A stretch of 64,000 bases of DNA, taken from NCBI RefSeq assembly GCF_963662885.1, contig NZ_OY760064.1:372001-436000 (forward strand), given 5' to 3'. The position numbers were made by a program, and so were the translations under genes. The notes beneath the pieces are model-generated. The model had not been told where the DNA came from and made no database searches. It saw only the letters and a program-made list of their open reading frames with translations. Positions 15,077 to 22,669 of the stretch are shown piece by piece; position 1 is the stretch's first letter; each line of letters starts with the position of its first letter. This DNA comes from an uncultured Pseudodesulfovibrio sp. (GTDB lineage: Bacteria; Desulfobacterota; Desulfovibrionia; Desulfovibrionales; Desulfovibrionaceae).

Positions 15077-16171
15077 ATGATTCCGTTTTCCGATTACTAC
15101 AGCGGCCGTAGGGTGTTCCTGACCGGCCATACAGGTTTCAAGGGCGCTTGGCTCGCCCTTTGGCTTCACTCTCTTGGCGCCGAGGTCACCGGGTACTCCC
15201 TGGTTCCGCCGTCAGAACCCAATCTGTTCGAGGCCGCGGACGTGGCGGATCGTATCCGTCATGTGAACGGGGATATCCTCAATGCCGAGGCCCTGGAGCG
15301 CGCCATGGCCGAGAGCCGTCCCGAGGTGGTCTTCCACCTGGCGGCACAGGCCCTCATTCCCGATTCCCTGGAACATCCTCTGGAGACCCTGAAGATCAAT
15401 GTAATGGGATCGGCCAACGTCCTCGAGGCGGTGCGGCGTACCGACTCCGTGCGGGCCGTGGTCTGCGCATCCACGGACAAGATCTACGACAATCTCGCCC
15501 AACCTTGGGGGTACCGCGAGATCGATCCGTTGGGTGGTCATGATCCATACAGCGCCACCAAGGGGGCCATGGAACTCGTTTGCGCCTCCTGGAACAGATC
15601 GTTTTTTCTCCCCGAAGGGCGCGTCGGCTCAGCCACTGTCCGTGCCGGAAACTATATTGGCGGCGGCGACTTCGGCGCGTACCGGCTGGTTCCGGATTAC
15701 GTCCGTGCCGTGCGCGACGGCAGGATTCTGGAGATTGGCAGACCCAATCTCGTGCGCCAGTGGCAGCACGTGCTCGAGCCTCTGAGCGGTTACCTCTGGT
15801 TGGCCGTCAAGTTGGCCGAGGACCCGGCCCGTTTCGGCGGTCCCTGGAACTTTGCGCCTGCTGACAACACCTGCTCTGATGAAACGCTGGTGGAAACCAT
15901 TCGAAGCGTGAGCAGAATGGGCGGCTGGAAGGTCGTACCCGGCGACGGGCGGGATGGTTCCGAAGAGGGCGTGCTCAAGCTGTGCAGCGACAAGGCCGCC
16001 GTGGAGCTGCAGTGGAAGGCCGTCCTTGACCTGAAAAGGACCGTGGACATGACCATGCGCGGCTATGATCCGTTCCTCGGCAGAGAGTTCGACGCCGGCG
16101 AGGTCTGCCTGGGACAGATCGACGAGTACACGGCCCTGGCCGCCCGCAGGGGAATGGCCTGGGCACTGTAA
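15077..16171 (+). CDS. rfbG: CDP-glucose 4,6-dehydratase
   Basis: A 364-residue NAD-dependent short-chain dehydratase of the RfbG type, making CDP-4-keto-6-deoxyglucose for surface polysaccharides. The Rossmann motif is GHTGFKGAWL (about 17-26). The SDR catalytic YxxxK is YSATK, with Thr replaced in the order seen in RfbG, and NYIGGGDF and LVRQWQHVLEPLSGYLWLA are family hallmarks. ATG 15077 is where similarity begins, although its Shine-Dalgarno is weak. The usual partners rfbF and rfbH are absent, so the gene is an orphan in an accessory stretch next to the tRNA-Leu island. Confidence 0.9.
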   Translation: MIPFSDYYSGRRVFLTGHTGFKGAWLALWLHSLGAEVTGYSLVPPSEPNLFEAADVADRIRHVNGDILNAEALERAMAESRPEVVFHLAAQALIPDSLEHPLETLKINVMGSANVLEAVRRTDSVRAVVCASTDKIYDNLAQPWGYREIDPLGGHDPYSATKGAMELVCASWNRSFFLPEGRVGSATVRAGNYIGGGDFGAYRLVPDYVRAVRDGRILEIGRPNLVRQWQHVLEPLSGYLWLAVKLAEDPARFGGPWNFAPADNTCSDETLVETIRSVSRMGGWKVVPGDGRDGSEEGVLKLCSDKAAVELQWKAVLDLKRTVDMTMRGYDPFLGREFDAGEVCLGQIDEYTALAARRGMAWAL

Positions 16172-16208
16172 CCCGGGGCGGCAACTGCTTGCCGCAAGTC
16201 TTTTAGGT

Positions 16209-16275
16209 AATAGAAACAGGGCCGCATCCTTGAGGATACGGCCCTGTTTCACTCTGGTGCTGAAGAGAAGACTCG
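16209..16275. repeat. 67-bp direct repeat, left copy: tRNA-Leu 3'-end remnant with terminator
   Basis: This stretch matches 18255-18321 with three mismatches. It contains the terminator stem and then 23 nt of the 3' end of tRNA-Leu (CCA to about ACTCG), after which similarity stops. It is what the far att site of an element integrated in the 3' end of tRNA-Leu would look like. Upstream of it are 37 nt after the rfbG stop. Confidence 0.75.
16213..16250. terminator. bidirectional terminator-like hairpin after rfbG
   Basis: GAAACAGGGCCG pairs with CGGCCCTGTTTC and the stem continues inside with one mismatch (about 17 bp in total). Unlike the two tRNA-associated copies its outer arms are fully symmetrical. 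It can end rfbG transcription. Confidence 0.6.
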
Positions 16276-16483
16276 GAATCTTTCGGGAATCGATAGTATG
16301 ATAATATATTGATTTTATTTAAGTATTTTGTTAGAATGTTCTTCCTGTTCGAAGAGTGGCCTAGCGTTTTGACCCTGCTTCAGCAAGAGATGGATGACTA
16401 ATATTTTATTTTAGGCTAAAAAAAATAGTCTGGCTATTGAAAATGGCCATAGGTGTGTTAGAAGGGGGCGAAGAGAGGCCGAT
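16276..16483. other. A/T-rich gene-free left end of the mini-island
   Basis: This stretch is far more A/T-rich than the chromosome around it, especially at 16295-16345 and 16400-16430. No gene is seen. It probably holds the promoter of the RHH-like gene at 16484; no single promoter stood out. Confidence 0.4.
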
Positions 16484-17026
16484 ATGTCCAAAAAGAAAAC
16501 GTTGATACTCCCCGGTCCTTCGAAGTTTCCCATGAAGAAGCCAGCAAAGGCTCCTACATTGTCGTTGGCCGAGAAGACAATCAAAGATCTTGAGTGGCTA
16601 AAGGAGACTTTGGGGATAAACTATAAACAGATTTTTTTGGCGCTTTTTGGGGATGGCGGAAGAACTTTGCTAGAGTTTTTTTCGGGTGTGGAGCTTACCA
16701 GTCCAGAAGGGCAAGGGAGCAATCGTAAATCTTATTCGCTAACACATGAGACTGTTCAAACAATGGATAGAGTCGCTAAGGAGCTTGGAGTCACTCGAAG
16801 CAGGTTGGTCGATATCTCGATACAAGCCTATGCTTATACCGTTGATATCGCAAAGAAAAAGGAAGAAAAGGCCATTGAAGAAATGATTCCACAAGTGAAA
16901 GCTTTCAAAAAAGCCTTTGAAGAATTAGATGTTACTTTTTGGCGAGAAAAGTCTGACAGTTTCGGGTTGATGGAGGAATATATTTATCAATTTTTTAGGG
17001 AATTGGAGAATAAGAATGCTCTGTGA
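16484..17026 (+). CDS. unknown protein with two tandem ribbon-helix-helix-like segments
   Basis: A 180-residue, lysine-rich protein. Residues 83-116 (SYSLTHETVQTMDRVAKELG and on) look like a ribbon-helix-helix DNA-binding unit: a short strand, then two helices. Residues 25-57 (TLSLAEKTIKDLEWLKETLG and on) align with it without gaps at an offset of 58, sharing the SL, T and LG positions. A single chain carrying both halves of an RHH pair is therefore possible. The C-terminal 60 residues are helical and acidic/basic. The gene is A/T-rich compared with neighbours. I do not recognise a named family. Confidence 0.6.
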   Translation: MSKKKTLILPGPSKFPMKKPAKAPTLSLAEKTIKDLEWLKETLGINYKQIFLALFGDGGRTLLEFFSGVELTSPEGQGSNRKSYSLTHETVQTMDRVAKELGVTRSRLVDISIQAYAYTVDIAKKKEEKAIEEMIPQVKAFKKAFEELDVTFWREKSDSFGLMEEYIYQFFRELENKNAL

Positions 17027-17279
17027 TTTGACCAAGCTCGGATGTGCCCGAGCTATGCAACCCAGTGTCCACCCAATTTTATGATGGACCAGTATTATTG
17101 GGTGAAGCTATGCGCCGACCAGGGGGCGTTTATGAATATAAGTAAACAAAGAAGGCTGTCGGTAAAATTTGTCAGGCAATAGCTAAGACTAGACGAAAGT
17201 GTGTCTTGCTGGATGAAGCTAGTGGAGAAATCGCTGTATACAGTATGATTTAACTCGTTGCAGGGAAGAGAGGGAATCC
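17027..17279. other. intergenic segment in the mini-island
   Basis: A perfect 7-bp stem with a 6-nt loop (17035-17041 with 17048-17054) follows the RHH-like gene directly but has no T-tract. The rest has only short frames (for example a 16-codon ATG frame near 17132) and no feature I can support. Confidence 0.35.
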
Positions 17280-17714
17280 ATGAAGAAAGCGTTAGACAGA
17301 AGGGTATTTATCTTGGGTGTACTCGGCCAAGAATTTAATGCAAAATTATCGTGTGTTGGTGGGCATTATCAGTACCTTTTTACTGGCGATGGGATTGCAG
17401 TTTACTTCCAGAATTTCAATAAGCCAAGTAAAAAACTTTGGTTCCGCCTCAACAAAACACCTCTTGAGAAGCTGAGAGGATATGAGAAGGCTTATGTTGT
17501 ATTTACCAATCCACCAGATAATTCATATTACATGATACCGGTGGCAGATATTGATGAAAAGCGCGATGAAGTTAACTGGGAAAGAGATGCTTTAGAGGTT
17601 AATATAGACCATATCAATGGTTTTTGGAGAGAGTTGAAATGGAATATATTACCGTATAAAAAAAGTTTGAAGAAGAGTAATTTTCGAGATTTTGAGGAAA
17701 GTGTAACTGAGTAA
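17280..17714 (+). CDS. unknown 144-residue protein of the mini-island
   Basis: A 144-residue soluble protein with GAGAGGGAA before ATG 17280. It alternates hydrophobic strands and charged turns (KLWFRLNK, KAYVVFTNPPD, YYMIPVADIDE), then a basic tail. A strand with FTNPPD next to MIPVADI is reminiscent of some nuclease-like folds, but no catalytic set can be assigned, so I give no function. Codon use is A/T-rich like its neighbour. There is no signal peptide or membrane segment. Confidence 0.6.
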   Translation: MKKALDRRVFILGVLGQEFNAKLSCVGGHYQYLFTGDGIAVYFQNFNKPSKKLWFRLNKTPLEKLRGYEKAYVVFTNPPDNSYYMIPVADIDEKRDEVNWERDALEVNIDHINGFWRELKWNILPYKKSLKKSNFRDFEESVTE

Positions 17715-17875
17715 TAGAAAGTGAGGTCATAGCCCTTACGCGGCGATTTTTCGGCGTGATATGGTTGGACCATAGTAGTTAGCTTTATTCACGTAATACA
17801 AAGGAGGTCAAAACGCGTTCAGGCGTGTTCATAAGTTTTGACGATAGCCTAAACTTATGCACGTTTATGTTGGCA

Positions 17876-18157
17876 CTAACATGCCGTAACACAAAACATT
17901 TCTTCGCCGTTCATTTCCAAATGGTACGCTTTCACATCCAAACACCAGGCTAAAACACAGCACCCGCCGCCGGACGAACGGTAGATGTCTAGAAATCTAT
18001 CGTTGTCGTAATTCCCCCACGGCCACCGCTTTATGCGCAGGACGAATGAGTCTGCGTGGTGGCACCCTTTATTAAATGGATTCCTGAATTTCCCTTCAGT
18101 GGGAAACGGGCATTGATTTGTCCCGTATGGTTGTTGTGTGGCGCACCTTCGTGCCAT
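17876..18157 (-). CDS. possible 93-residue Cys-rich protein of the mini-island
   Basis: A minus-strand frame with ATG 18157 preceded by GGGGAG 13 bases away. The product has several Cys residues near its C-terminus (GGGCCVLAWCLDVKAYHLE, then MFCVTAC) and reads like a real protein rather than a shadow, since no gene lies on the other strand. The longer frame to 18346 runs into tRNA-Leu and is rejected. No family was recognised. Confidence 0.35.
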   Translation of the reverse strand: MARRCATQQPYGTNQCPFPTEGKFRNPFNKGCHHADSFVLRIKRWPWGNYDNDRFLDIYRSSGGGCCVLAWCLDVKAYHLEMNGEEMFCVTAC

Positions 18158-18254
18158 AGGCAGGTCACTCCCCGGCAAACGGGGAGGGGTTGACCTGTTT
18201 TGTCTCAGAGGATTGCGACAAAATGTAGGGATAGGATTGAATGATTTGTCGGAC

Positions 18255-18321
18255 AATAGAAAAAGGGCCGCATCCTTGAGGATACGGCCCTGTTTCATTC
18301 TGGTGCCGAAGAGAAGACTCG
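18255..18321. repeat. 67-bp direct repeat, right copy, inside the intact tRNA-Leu copy B end
   Basis: This is the partner of 16209-16275, displaced by exactly 2046 bp. It spans the tRNA terminator and the 3' end of the intact tRNA. The same core also recurs at tRNA copy A (about 10788-10850). Confidence 0.75.
18260..18296 (-). terminator. terminator of tRNA-Leu copy B
   Basis: The same stem as for copy A (arms around the TTGA loop, one mismatch), followed on the minus strand by five T residues. Confidence 0.85.
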
Positions 18322-18387
18322 AACTTCCACGGTCGTGAAACCACATGGTCCTGAACCATGCGTGTCTACCAATTCCACCACTTCGGC
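18301..18387 (-). tRNA. tRNA-Leu(CAG), copy B
   Basis: An 87-nt gene identical in sequence to copy A, with acceptor GCCGAAG/CTTCGGC, anticodon CAG in the loop TTCAGGA, and encoded CCA. Its 3' side abuts the mini-island, which is the usual integration side. Confidence 0.97.
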
Positions 18388-18406
18388 ACGTTCAGGCGAA
18401 GAGGGG

Positions 18407-18433
18407 TATATATGGCTGGCGGATGGTTGGCAA
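18407..18433 (-). promoter_or_regulatory. promoter of tRNA-Leu copy B
   Basis: Minus-strand TTGCCA (complement of 18428-18433) and TATATA (complement of 18407-18412) are 15 nt apart, 20 nt before the tRNA. The arrangement is the same as at copy A. Confidence 0.6.
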
Positions 18434-18545
18434 GCATTTTTTGCATGGAAATGCACAAAGGGTAGAGATTGTCCGGCCTGCTGCGTTGAACGCCTTGAAT
18501 TCGCCGGGGAATGTCGGTATCGACAGGGCTCAACCGGAGTATTCA

Positions 18546-19451
18546 ATGGACAATTTTCTGCTGCTGGGCATCTGCTTTGCGCTGGGCGTAGGGCTGCGGA
18601 TCGCGGGGATCATAGACGAGCATGGGCCAGCCGCGCTCAACGCGGTCATCATCCACATGTCTCTGCCTGCCTTGGCCCTGCTGTATGCCCATGACCTGCC
18701 TCTTGGGCCGGAGCTGATTCCGCCTGCGGCCATGGCCTGGATCGTCTTCGGTGTGGGGTATGTCCTGTTCACCTTTCTCGGCCGTCGCATGGGCTGGGAC
18801 CGCAAGACCGTCGTCTGCCTGGCCCTGACCGGGGGCTTGGGCAACACCTCCTTCGTGGGGCTGCCCATGATCGAGGCCTTTTACGGCCCCCAGTATCTCG
18901 GCGTGGGCATGCTCTGCGACACGGCAGGCTCCTTCATGGTTCTTGCCGGCCCCGGCATCGTCCTGGCAGCCGGAGCCTCGGGCCGGGATGTGAGCGGGCG
19001 TGAACTGGCCCGCAAAGTCCTGTTCTTTCCGCCGCTTATCGCCATCGTCCTCGGGTTCGCCCTGCATGCGGTTCCCTATCCTCAATGGCTCACCGGGATG
19101 CTTACGCGCCTTGGCTCCACCTTGAGCCCCCTGGCGCTGTTGTCCGTGGGCCTGACCCTGCGCTTCAAATCCATCGCGGGTGTGGGGAAGGAGTTGGCCG
19201 TTGGCCTGGGCTACAAGTTGGCCGTGGCTCCCGTGCTCATACTGGTTCTGTATGTCTGGGTGTTGGGGCAGACGGACATGGCCACCAAGGTGACGATCTT
19301 CGAGGCGGGCATGGGGCCGATGATCTCCGGCGGGATTATCGCCATGACCTACGGCGCCCGTCCCAATTTGGCCGCGGCCATGCTCGGCATAGGCGTGCCA
19401 CTCTCCATCATGACCCGTCCCTTGTGGTACTGGCTGCTTACATTCATCTGA
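18546..19451 (+). CDS. AEC (auxin efflux carrier) family transporter
   Basis: A 301-residue membrane protein with about ten hydrophobic segments in the two five-helix repeats of the AEC/BASS-like fold. GGLGNTSFVGLPMIEAFYG is the usual helix-break motif of repeat 1, and GMGPMISGGIIAMTYG that of repeat 2. Bacterial members export or import organic acids such as malate or malonate. ATG 18546 with CGGAG upstream was chosen; the open frame to 18345 runs into the tRNA. The substrate is unknown. Confidence 0.88.
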   Translation: MDNFLLLGICFALGVGLRIAGIIDEHGPAALNAVIIHMSLPALALLYAHDLPLGPELIPPAAMAWIVFGVGYVLFTFLGRRMGWDRKTVVCLALTGGLGNTSFVGLPMIEAFYGPQYLGVGMLCDTAGSFMVLAGPGIVLAAGASGRDVSGRELARKVLFFPPLIAIVLGFALHAVPYPQWLTGMLTRLGSTLSPLALLSVGLTLRFKSIAGVGKELAVGLGYKLAVAPVLILVLYVWVLGQTDMATKVTIFEAGMGPMISGGIIAMTYGARPNLAAAMLGIGVPLSIMTRPLWYWLLTFI

Positions 19452-19473
19452 GCCGACCTCTTCAGCACAATGA

Positions 19474-19512
19474 AAAGGGCGCGCCGCCATAAGCGGTGCG
19501 CCCTTTATTTTT
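19474..19512 (+). terminator. bidirectional terminator between the AEC permease and MCP genes
   Basis: A 14-bp stem (19474-19487 with 19493-19506, one wobble) is followed by TTTATTTTTATT on the plus strand and by TTTTCATT on the minus strand. It serves both convergent genes. Confidence 0.9.
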
Positions 19513-19528
19513 ATTGTCCGCAAGCAGA

Positions 19529-21265
19529 CTAGAACCGTTCGAAATCCTGGTCGTCCATATCCATGTCCAGGTCGAGTCCGCCGTCATCGGTTGCCTGCGG
19601 CCTTGCCGGCGGCAGTTGTGCCTGCGTGGGACGGGAGACCTTGGTCCGGGTGGTTCCGGCGCGGTCGGCCATGTGTTGGACCGCCTTGGGCCTGGGACGG
19701 GAGGCCGAACGGGAGTCGATGGTGAAGTACTGCATGGCCTGCTGAAGCTGACCGGCCTGGGAAGTGAATTCCTTGGCCGTCGCCGCCAACTCTTCGGAGG
19801 CCCCGGCGTTCTGCTGGATGACACTGTCCAGCTCCTGGATGGCCTTGTTGATTTCCTGAGCTCCGGCGTTCTGCTCGGTGCTGGCCGCCGAGATTTCCTG
19901 GACCAGATCGGCGGTCTTGCGGATGTCGGGCACCATGCGGGTCAGCATGGCTCCGGCTTCGTCGGCCTTGGCCAGGGTGGAGGTGGACAGCTCGCCGATC
20001 TCGGCCGCCGCTGCGCCGCTTCGTTCCGCCAGCTTGCGCACCTCGGCGGCAACCACGGCGAATCCCTTGCCCGCCTCGCCTGCGCGAGCCGCCTCGATGG
20101 CCGCGTTCAGGGCCAGGAGGTTGGTCTGCCGGGCGATCTCCTCGATGATGGAGATCTTTTCGGCGATGTTCTTGATGGAGTGGACGGCTTCCATGACGGT
20201 GTCTCCGCCCTTTTGCGCGTCCAGAGCCGTCTGGTGAGCCATGCGCTCGGTCTGGGTGGCGTTCTCCGTATTGCGGCTGATCTGGCCGATCATTTCTTCC
20301 ATTGAAGCGGAGACTTCTTCCACGGACGCGGCCTGGCGGTTGGCGCCATCGGCCAGGGACGTGGCCGAGCTGGTCACTTCGCTACTGCCCGAGGCCACCT
20401 GGTCCGCCCCGTCCTTGGCCTGGCCCACAATCTGCCGCAGGCGGCGAACCATAACCCCCAGGGAGGCGGTCAGCCTGCCGGGTTCGTCCTGGTATTCGGA
20501 GGAAATGTCCTGAGTCAGGTCGCCCGCGGCAACACTGTCAGCCAGTTCCAGCGCTTCGTGCAGAGGCTGGATGATGGAACGCACGATGAGCAGACAGAAG
20601 GGCAGGATGACCACGGCGAAGATGCCGAGGATGGCGCTGCCGATAATCCAGACGTAGCTGGAAACGATGTCTTCGATCTGGTTCGTGATGTCCAGCTTCT
20701 TGTCGTTCACGTTGTCGAGGTACACGCCGGTACCGATCCACATGTCGGTGCCGGGGATGAGCGTGGCGTAAGAAAGCTTGGGCTGGTCGCCCTTGCCGGG
20801 CTTGGGCCAGATATAGGTCAGGAACCCGCCGCCGTTATGAGCCAGCTTGTTCAGCTCGACGACCAGCTGCACGCCGTTGGGGTCCTTGAGATGGCTCAGA
20901 TCCTTGCCCTGCAGGGAGTGGTTCGGAGGCAGGGAAATGTTGGTCGTCTTGTTGTAGACGAAGAAGTAGCCCGACTTGTCGCTTTCAAAGCGGATTTTAT
21001 CCACCAGCTTGCGGATGATTTCGATCTTGGCGTTTTCGTCGGGCACATCGGCGATGGCAGCGGCGATGCTTTCCGCCATGGCCTTGGTGGAGACTTCGAT
21101 TTTGCTGTTCTCCCCCTCGAGCATGGCCTTTGTGGCGAAGTCGACACCGACGTCCTTGACTTTGTTCACACCGTCCAGGAAGGCTAGGGTAAACCCGGCC
21201 GTAAAGACGACGATGCAGCATATCAGTAATAAAATACGTACTTTGATGGTCATTTTTCTGAGCAT
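19529..21265 (-). CDS. methyl-accepting chemotaxis protein with periplasmic Cache-type sensor
   Basis: A 578-residue receptor. A transmembrane segment lies at about residues 8-28. A single-Cache-like sensor region follows (about 35-190) with GYFFVYNKTT, NPPN-like and GFLTYIWPKPG segments typical of sCache_2. The second membrane segment is at 200-225, then HAMP and a signalling domain with NLLALNAAIEAARAGEAGKG. A long linker ends in QDFERF. An aromatic-x-x-aromatic end resembles the CheR/CheB tether pentapeptide (xWxxF), with Phe for Trp. AGGAGA precedes ATG 21265. The ligand is unknown; this sensor class often binds short carboxylates. Confidence 0.9.
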   Translation of the reverse strand: MLRKMTIKVRILLLICCIVVFTAGFTLAFLDGVNKVKDVGVDFATKAMLEGENSKIEVSTKAMAESIAAAIADVPDENAKIEIIRKLVDKIRFESDKSGYFFVYNKTTNISLPPNHSLQGKDLSHLKDPNGVQLVVELNKLAHNGGGFLTYIWPKPGKGDQPKLSYATLIPGTDMWIGTGVYLDNVNDKKLDITNQIEDIVSSYVWIIGSAILGIFAVVILPFCLLIVRSIIQPLHEALELADSVAAGDLTQDISSEYQDEPGRLTASLGVMVRRLRQIVGQAKDGADQVASGSSEVTSSATSLADGANRQAASVEEVSASMEEMIGQISRNTENATQTERMAHQTALDAQKGGDTVMEAVHSIKNIAEKISIIEEIARQTNLLALNAAIEAARAGEAGKGFAVVAAEVRKLAERSGAAAAEIGELSTSTLAKADEAGAMLTRMVPDIRKTADLVQEISAASTEQNAGAQEINKAIQELDSVIQQNAGASEELAATAKEFTSQAGQLQQAMQYFTIDSRSASRPRPKAVQHMADRAGTTRTKVSRPTQAQLPPARPQATDDGGLDLDMDMDDQDFERF

Positions 21266-21438
21266 TTGCTTCTCCTTGCAGTATGGACAGTTACAGCGGT
21301 TACCAAATTGCTCGTCTTTGCACCATAGCGGTATTGCAGATTATAACGGACTCTGAGGATGTGGTAATAGCGGGTATACCGGGATGGACGGCCTCAGGGG
21401 AGTTCCATCCCGGCCGCAATCCTGATAGGAAGCCCTTC

Positions 21439-22656
21439 GTGACAAGACTTAGCAACTATACCGAACTGACCGCCTACATGGACCGGCTGGGCCTCTTCCA
21501 CATGGACTTGACGCTTGGCCGCATGGAAGCTTTCTGGAACGCCCGCGGCCGGCCCACCGTACCCGTGGTCCATGTGGTAGGCACCAACGGCAAGGGCTCC
21601 ACTTCCTCCTTTTTGACTTCTTTGGCCCGTGCCCACGGGCAAAAGGTCGGCACGTTCACGTCGCCCCATTTCGTTTCTCCGCGAGAGCGAATCCTGGTCA
21701 ACCGTCGCATGTTGTCCCGCGATGATTGGCTGACGTTGGGCAATGAAATCCTGTCCGTGCCCGGCGGCGAGGAACTGACCTATTTCGAATTTCAGACCTG
21801 CCTGGCCATGCTCGCGTTCGAACGGGCTCGTGTGGACCTGGCCGTCATGGAGGCCGGATTGGGAGGCCGCTTCGACGCGACCAACGTGTTCCGGCCGGAA
21901 CTGACCCTGTTCACCCCCATGGGGTTGGACCATGAGAAGATTCTCGGCCCCACCTTGACCGATATAGCTCGGGACAAGGCCGGAGCTATCCACGAGGGTG
22001 GGGTGGCCCTGACCGGCCCCCAGGACCCCGAAGCCATTATCCAATTACAGGAACGTGCCGAGAAAGTGCGGGCGAGGCTGGTTTATGCCGTGGACGCGGC
22101 CGGGCCGGTTGACGGCGTCAGGCTCGGGCTTAGGGGCATCCACCAGACCTCCAATGCCCGTCTGGCCTTGGCCGGATGGCGTTGGTTCGCGGCGGGCCAT
22201 TCCTTGCGCACCGACCACGCCACCGAAGTCTTCGGGCTGGAGAGCACCTTTTTGCCGGGCCGATTCCAGTTCGTCGAGTTGGACGGTCAGGAGATCATTT
22301 TGGACGGGGCGCACAACGCCCATGCCATGGCAGCTCTTAGCGCCGCCCTGCGGGCCGACAATATCCGTCCGGGCAAAGTGGTCTTCGCGTGTCTGCGAGA
22401 CAAGAACCTGACCGACATGCTGCCGTTCATCCGCTCTTTTTCCGACGGGCCCATCCTGGTTCCGGCCATGAAGGGCGAGCGGGCAGCGGACAACAGGGCC
22501 ATAGCCGAAGCCATAGGCGGAAAGGCCGAGGCGTCGGAATCTTTGGAAGCGGCTCTGGAACAAGGGTCTGATATTGACGGGCCGACACTGGTATGCGGGT
22601 CCTTGTATTTGCTTGCGGAGTTCTATATCCTGAATCCTCGTTTTCTCACCGCCTAA
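21439..22656 (+). CDS. folC: bifunctional folylpolyglutamate synthase/dihydrofolate synthase
   Basis: A 405-residue Mur-ligase-family enzyme adding glutamate to folates, and probably also to dihydropteroate. The ATP motif is VVGTNGKGSTSSFL (about 45-58), followed by GTFTSPHFVSPRERI, EAGLGGRFDATNV and LDGAHNAHAMAAL, all family hallmarks. GTG 21439 with AGGAAG eight bases upstream is chosen; the open frame back to 21283 overlaps the divergent MCP promoter region. First of four closely spaced genes (13, 13 and 10 nt apart): folC, selA, M18 peptidase, LysE permease. Confidence 0.92.
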   Translation: MTRLSNYTELTAYMDRLGLFHMDLTLGRMEAFWNARGRPTVPVVHVVGTNGKGSTSSFLTSLARAHGQKVGTFTSPHFVSPRERILVNRRMLSRDDWLTLGNEILSVPGGEELTYFEFQTCLAMLAFERARVDLAVMEAGLGGRFDATNVFRPELTLFTPMGLDHEKILGPTLTDIARDKAGAIHEGGVALTGPQDPEAIIQLQERAEKVRARLVYAVDAAGPVDGVRLGLRGIHQTSNARLALAGWRWFAAGHSLRTDHATEVFGLESTFLPGRFQFVELDGQEIILDGAHNAHAMAALSAALRADNIRPGKVVFACLRDKNLTDMLPFIRSFSDGPILVPAMKGERAADNRAIAEAIGGKAEASESLEAALEQGSDIDGPTLVCGSLYLLAEFYILNPRFLTA

Positions 22657-22669
22657 CACTGGGATACGC

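Noticed and set aside
18158..18346. Extension of the 93-aa island protein to 18346
   Set aside because: It would run through the terminator and tRNA-Leu copy B.
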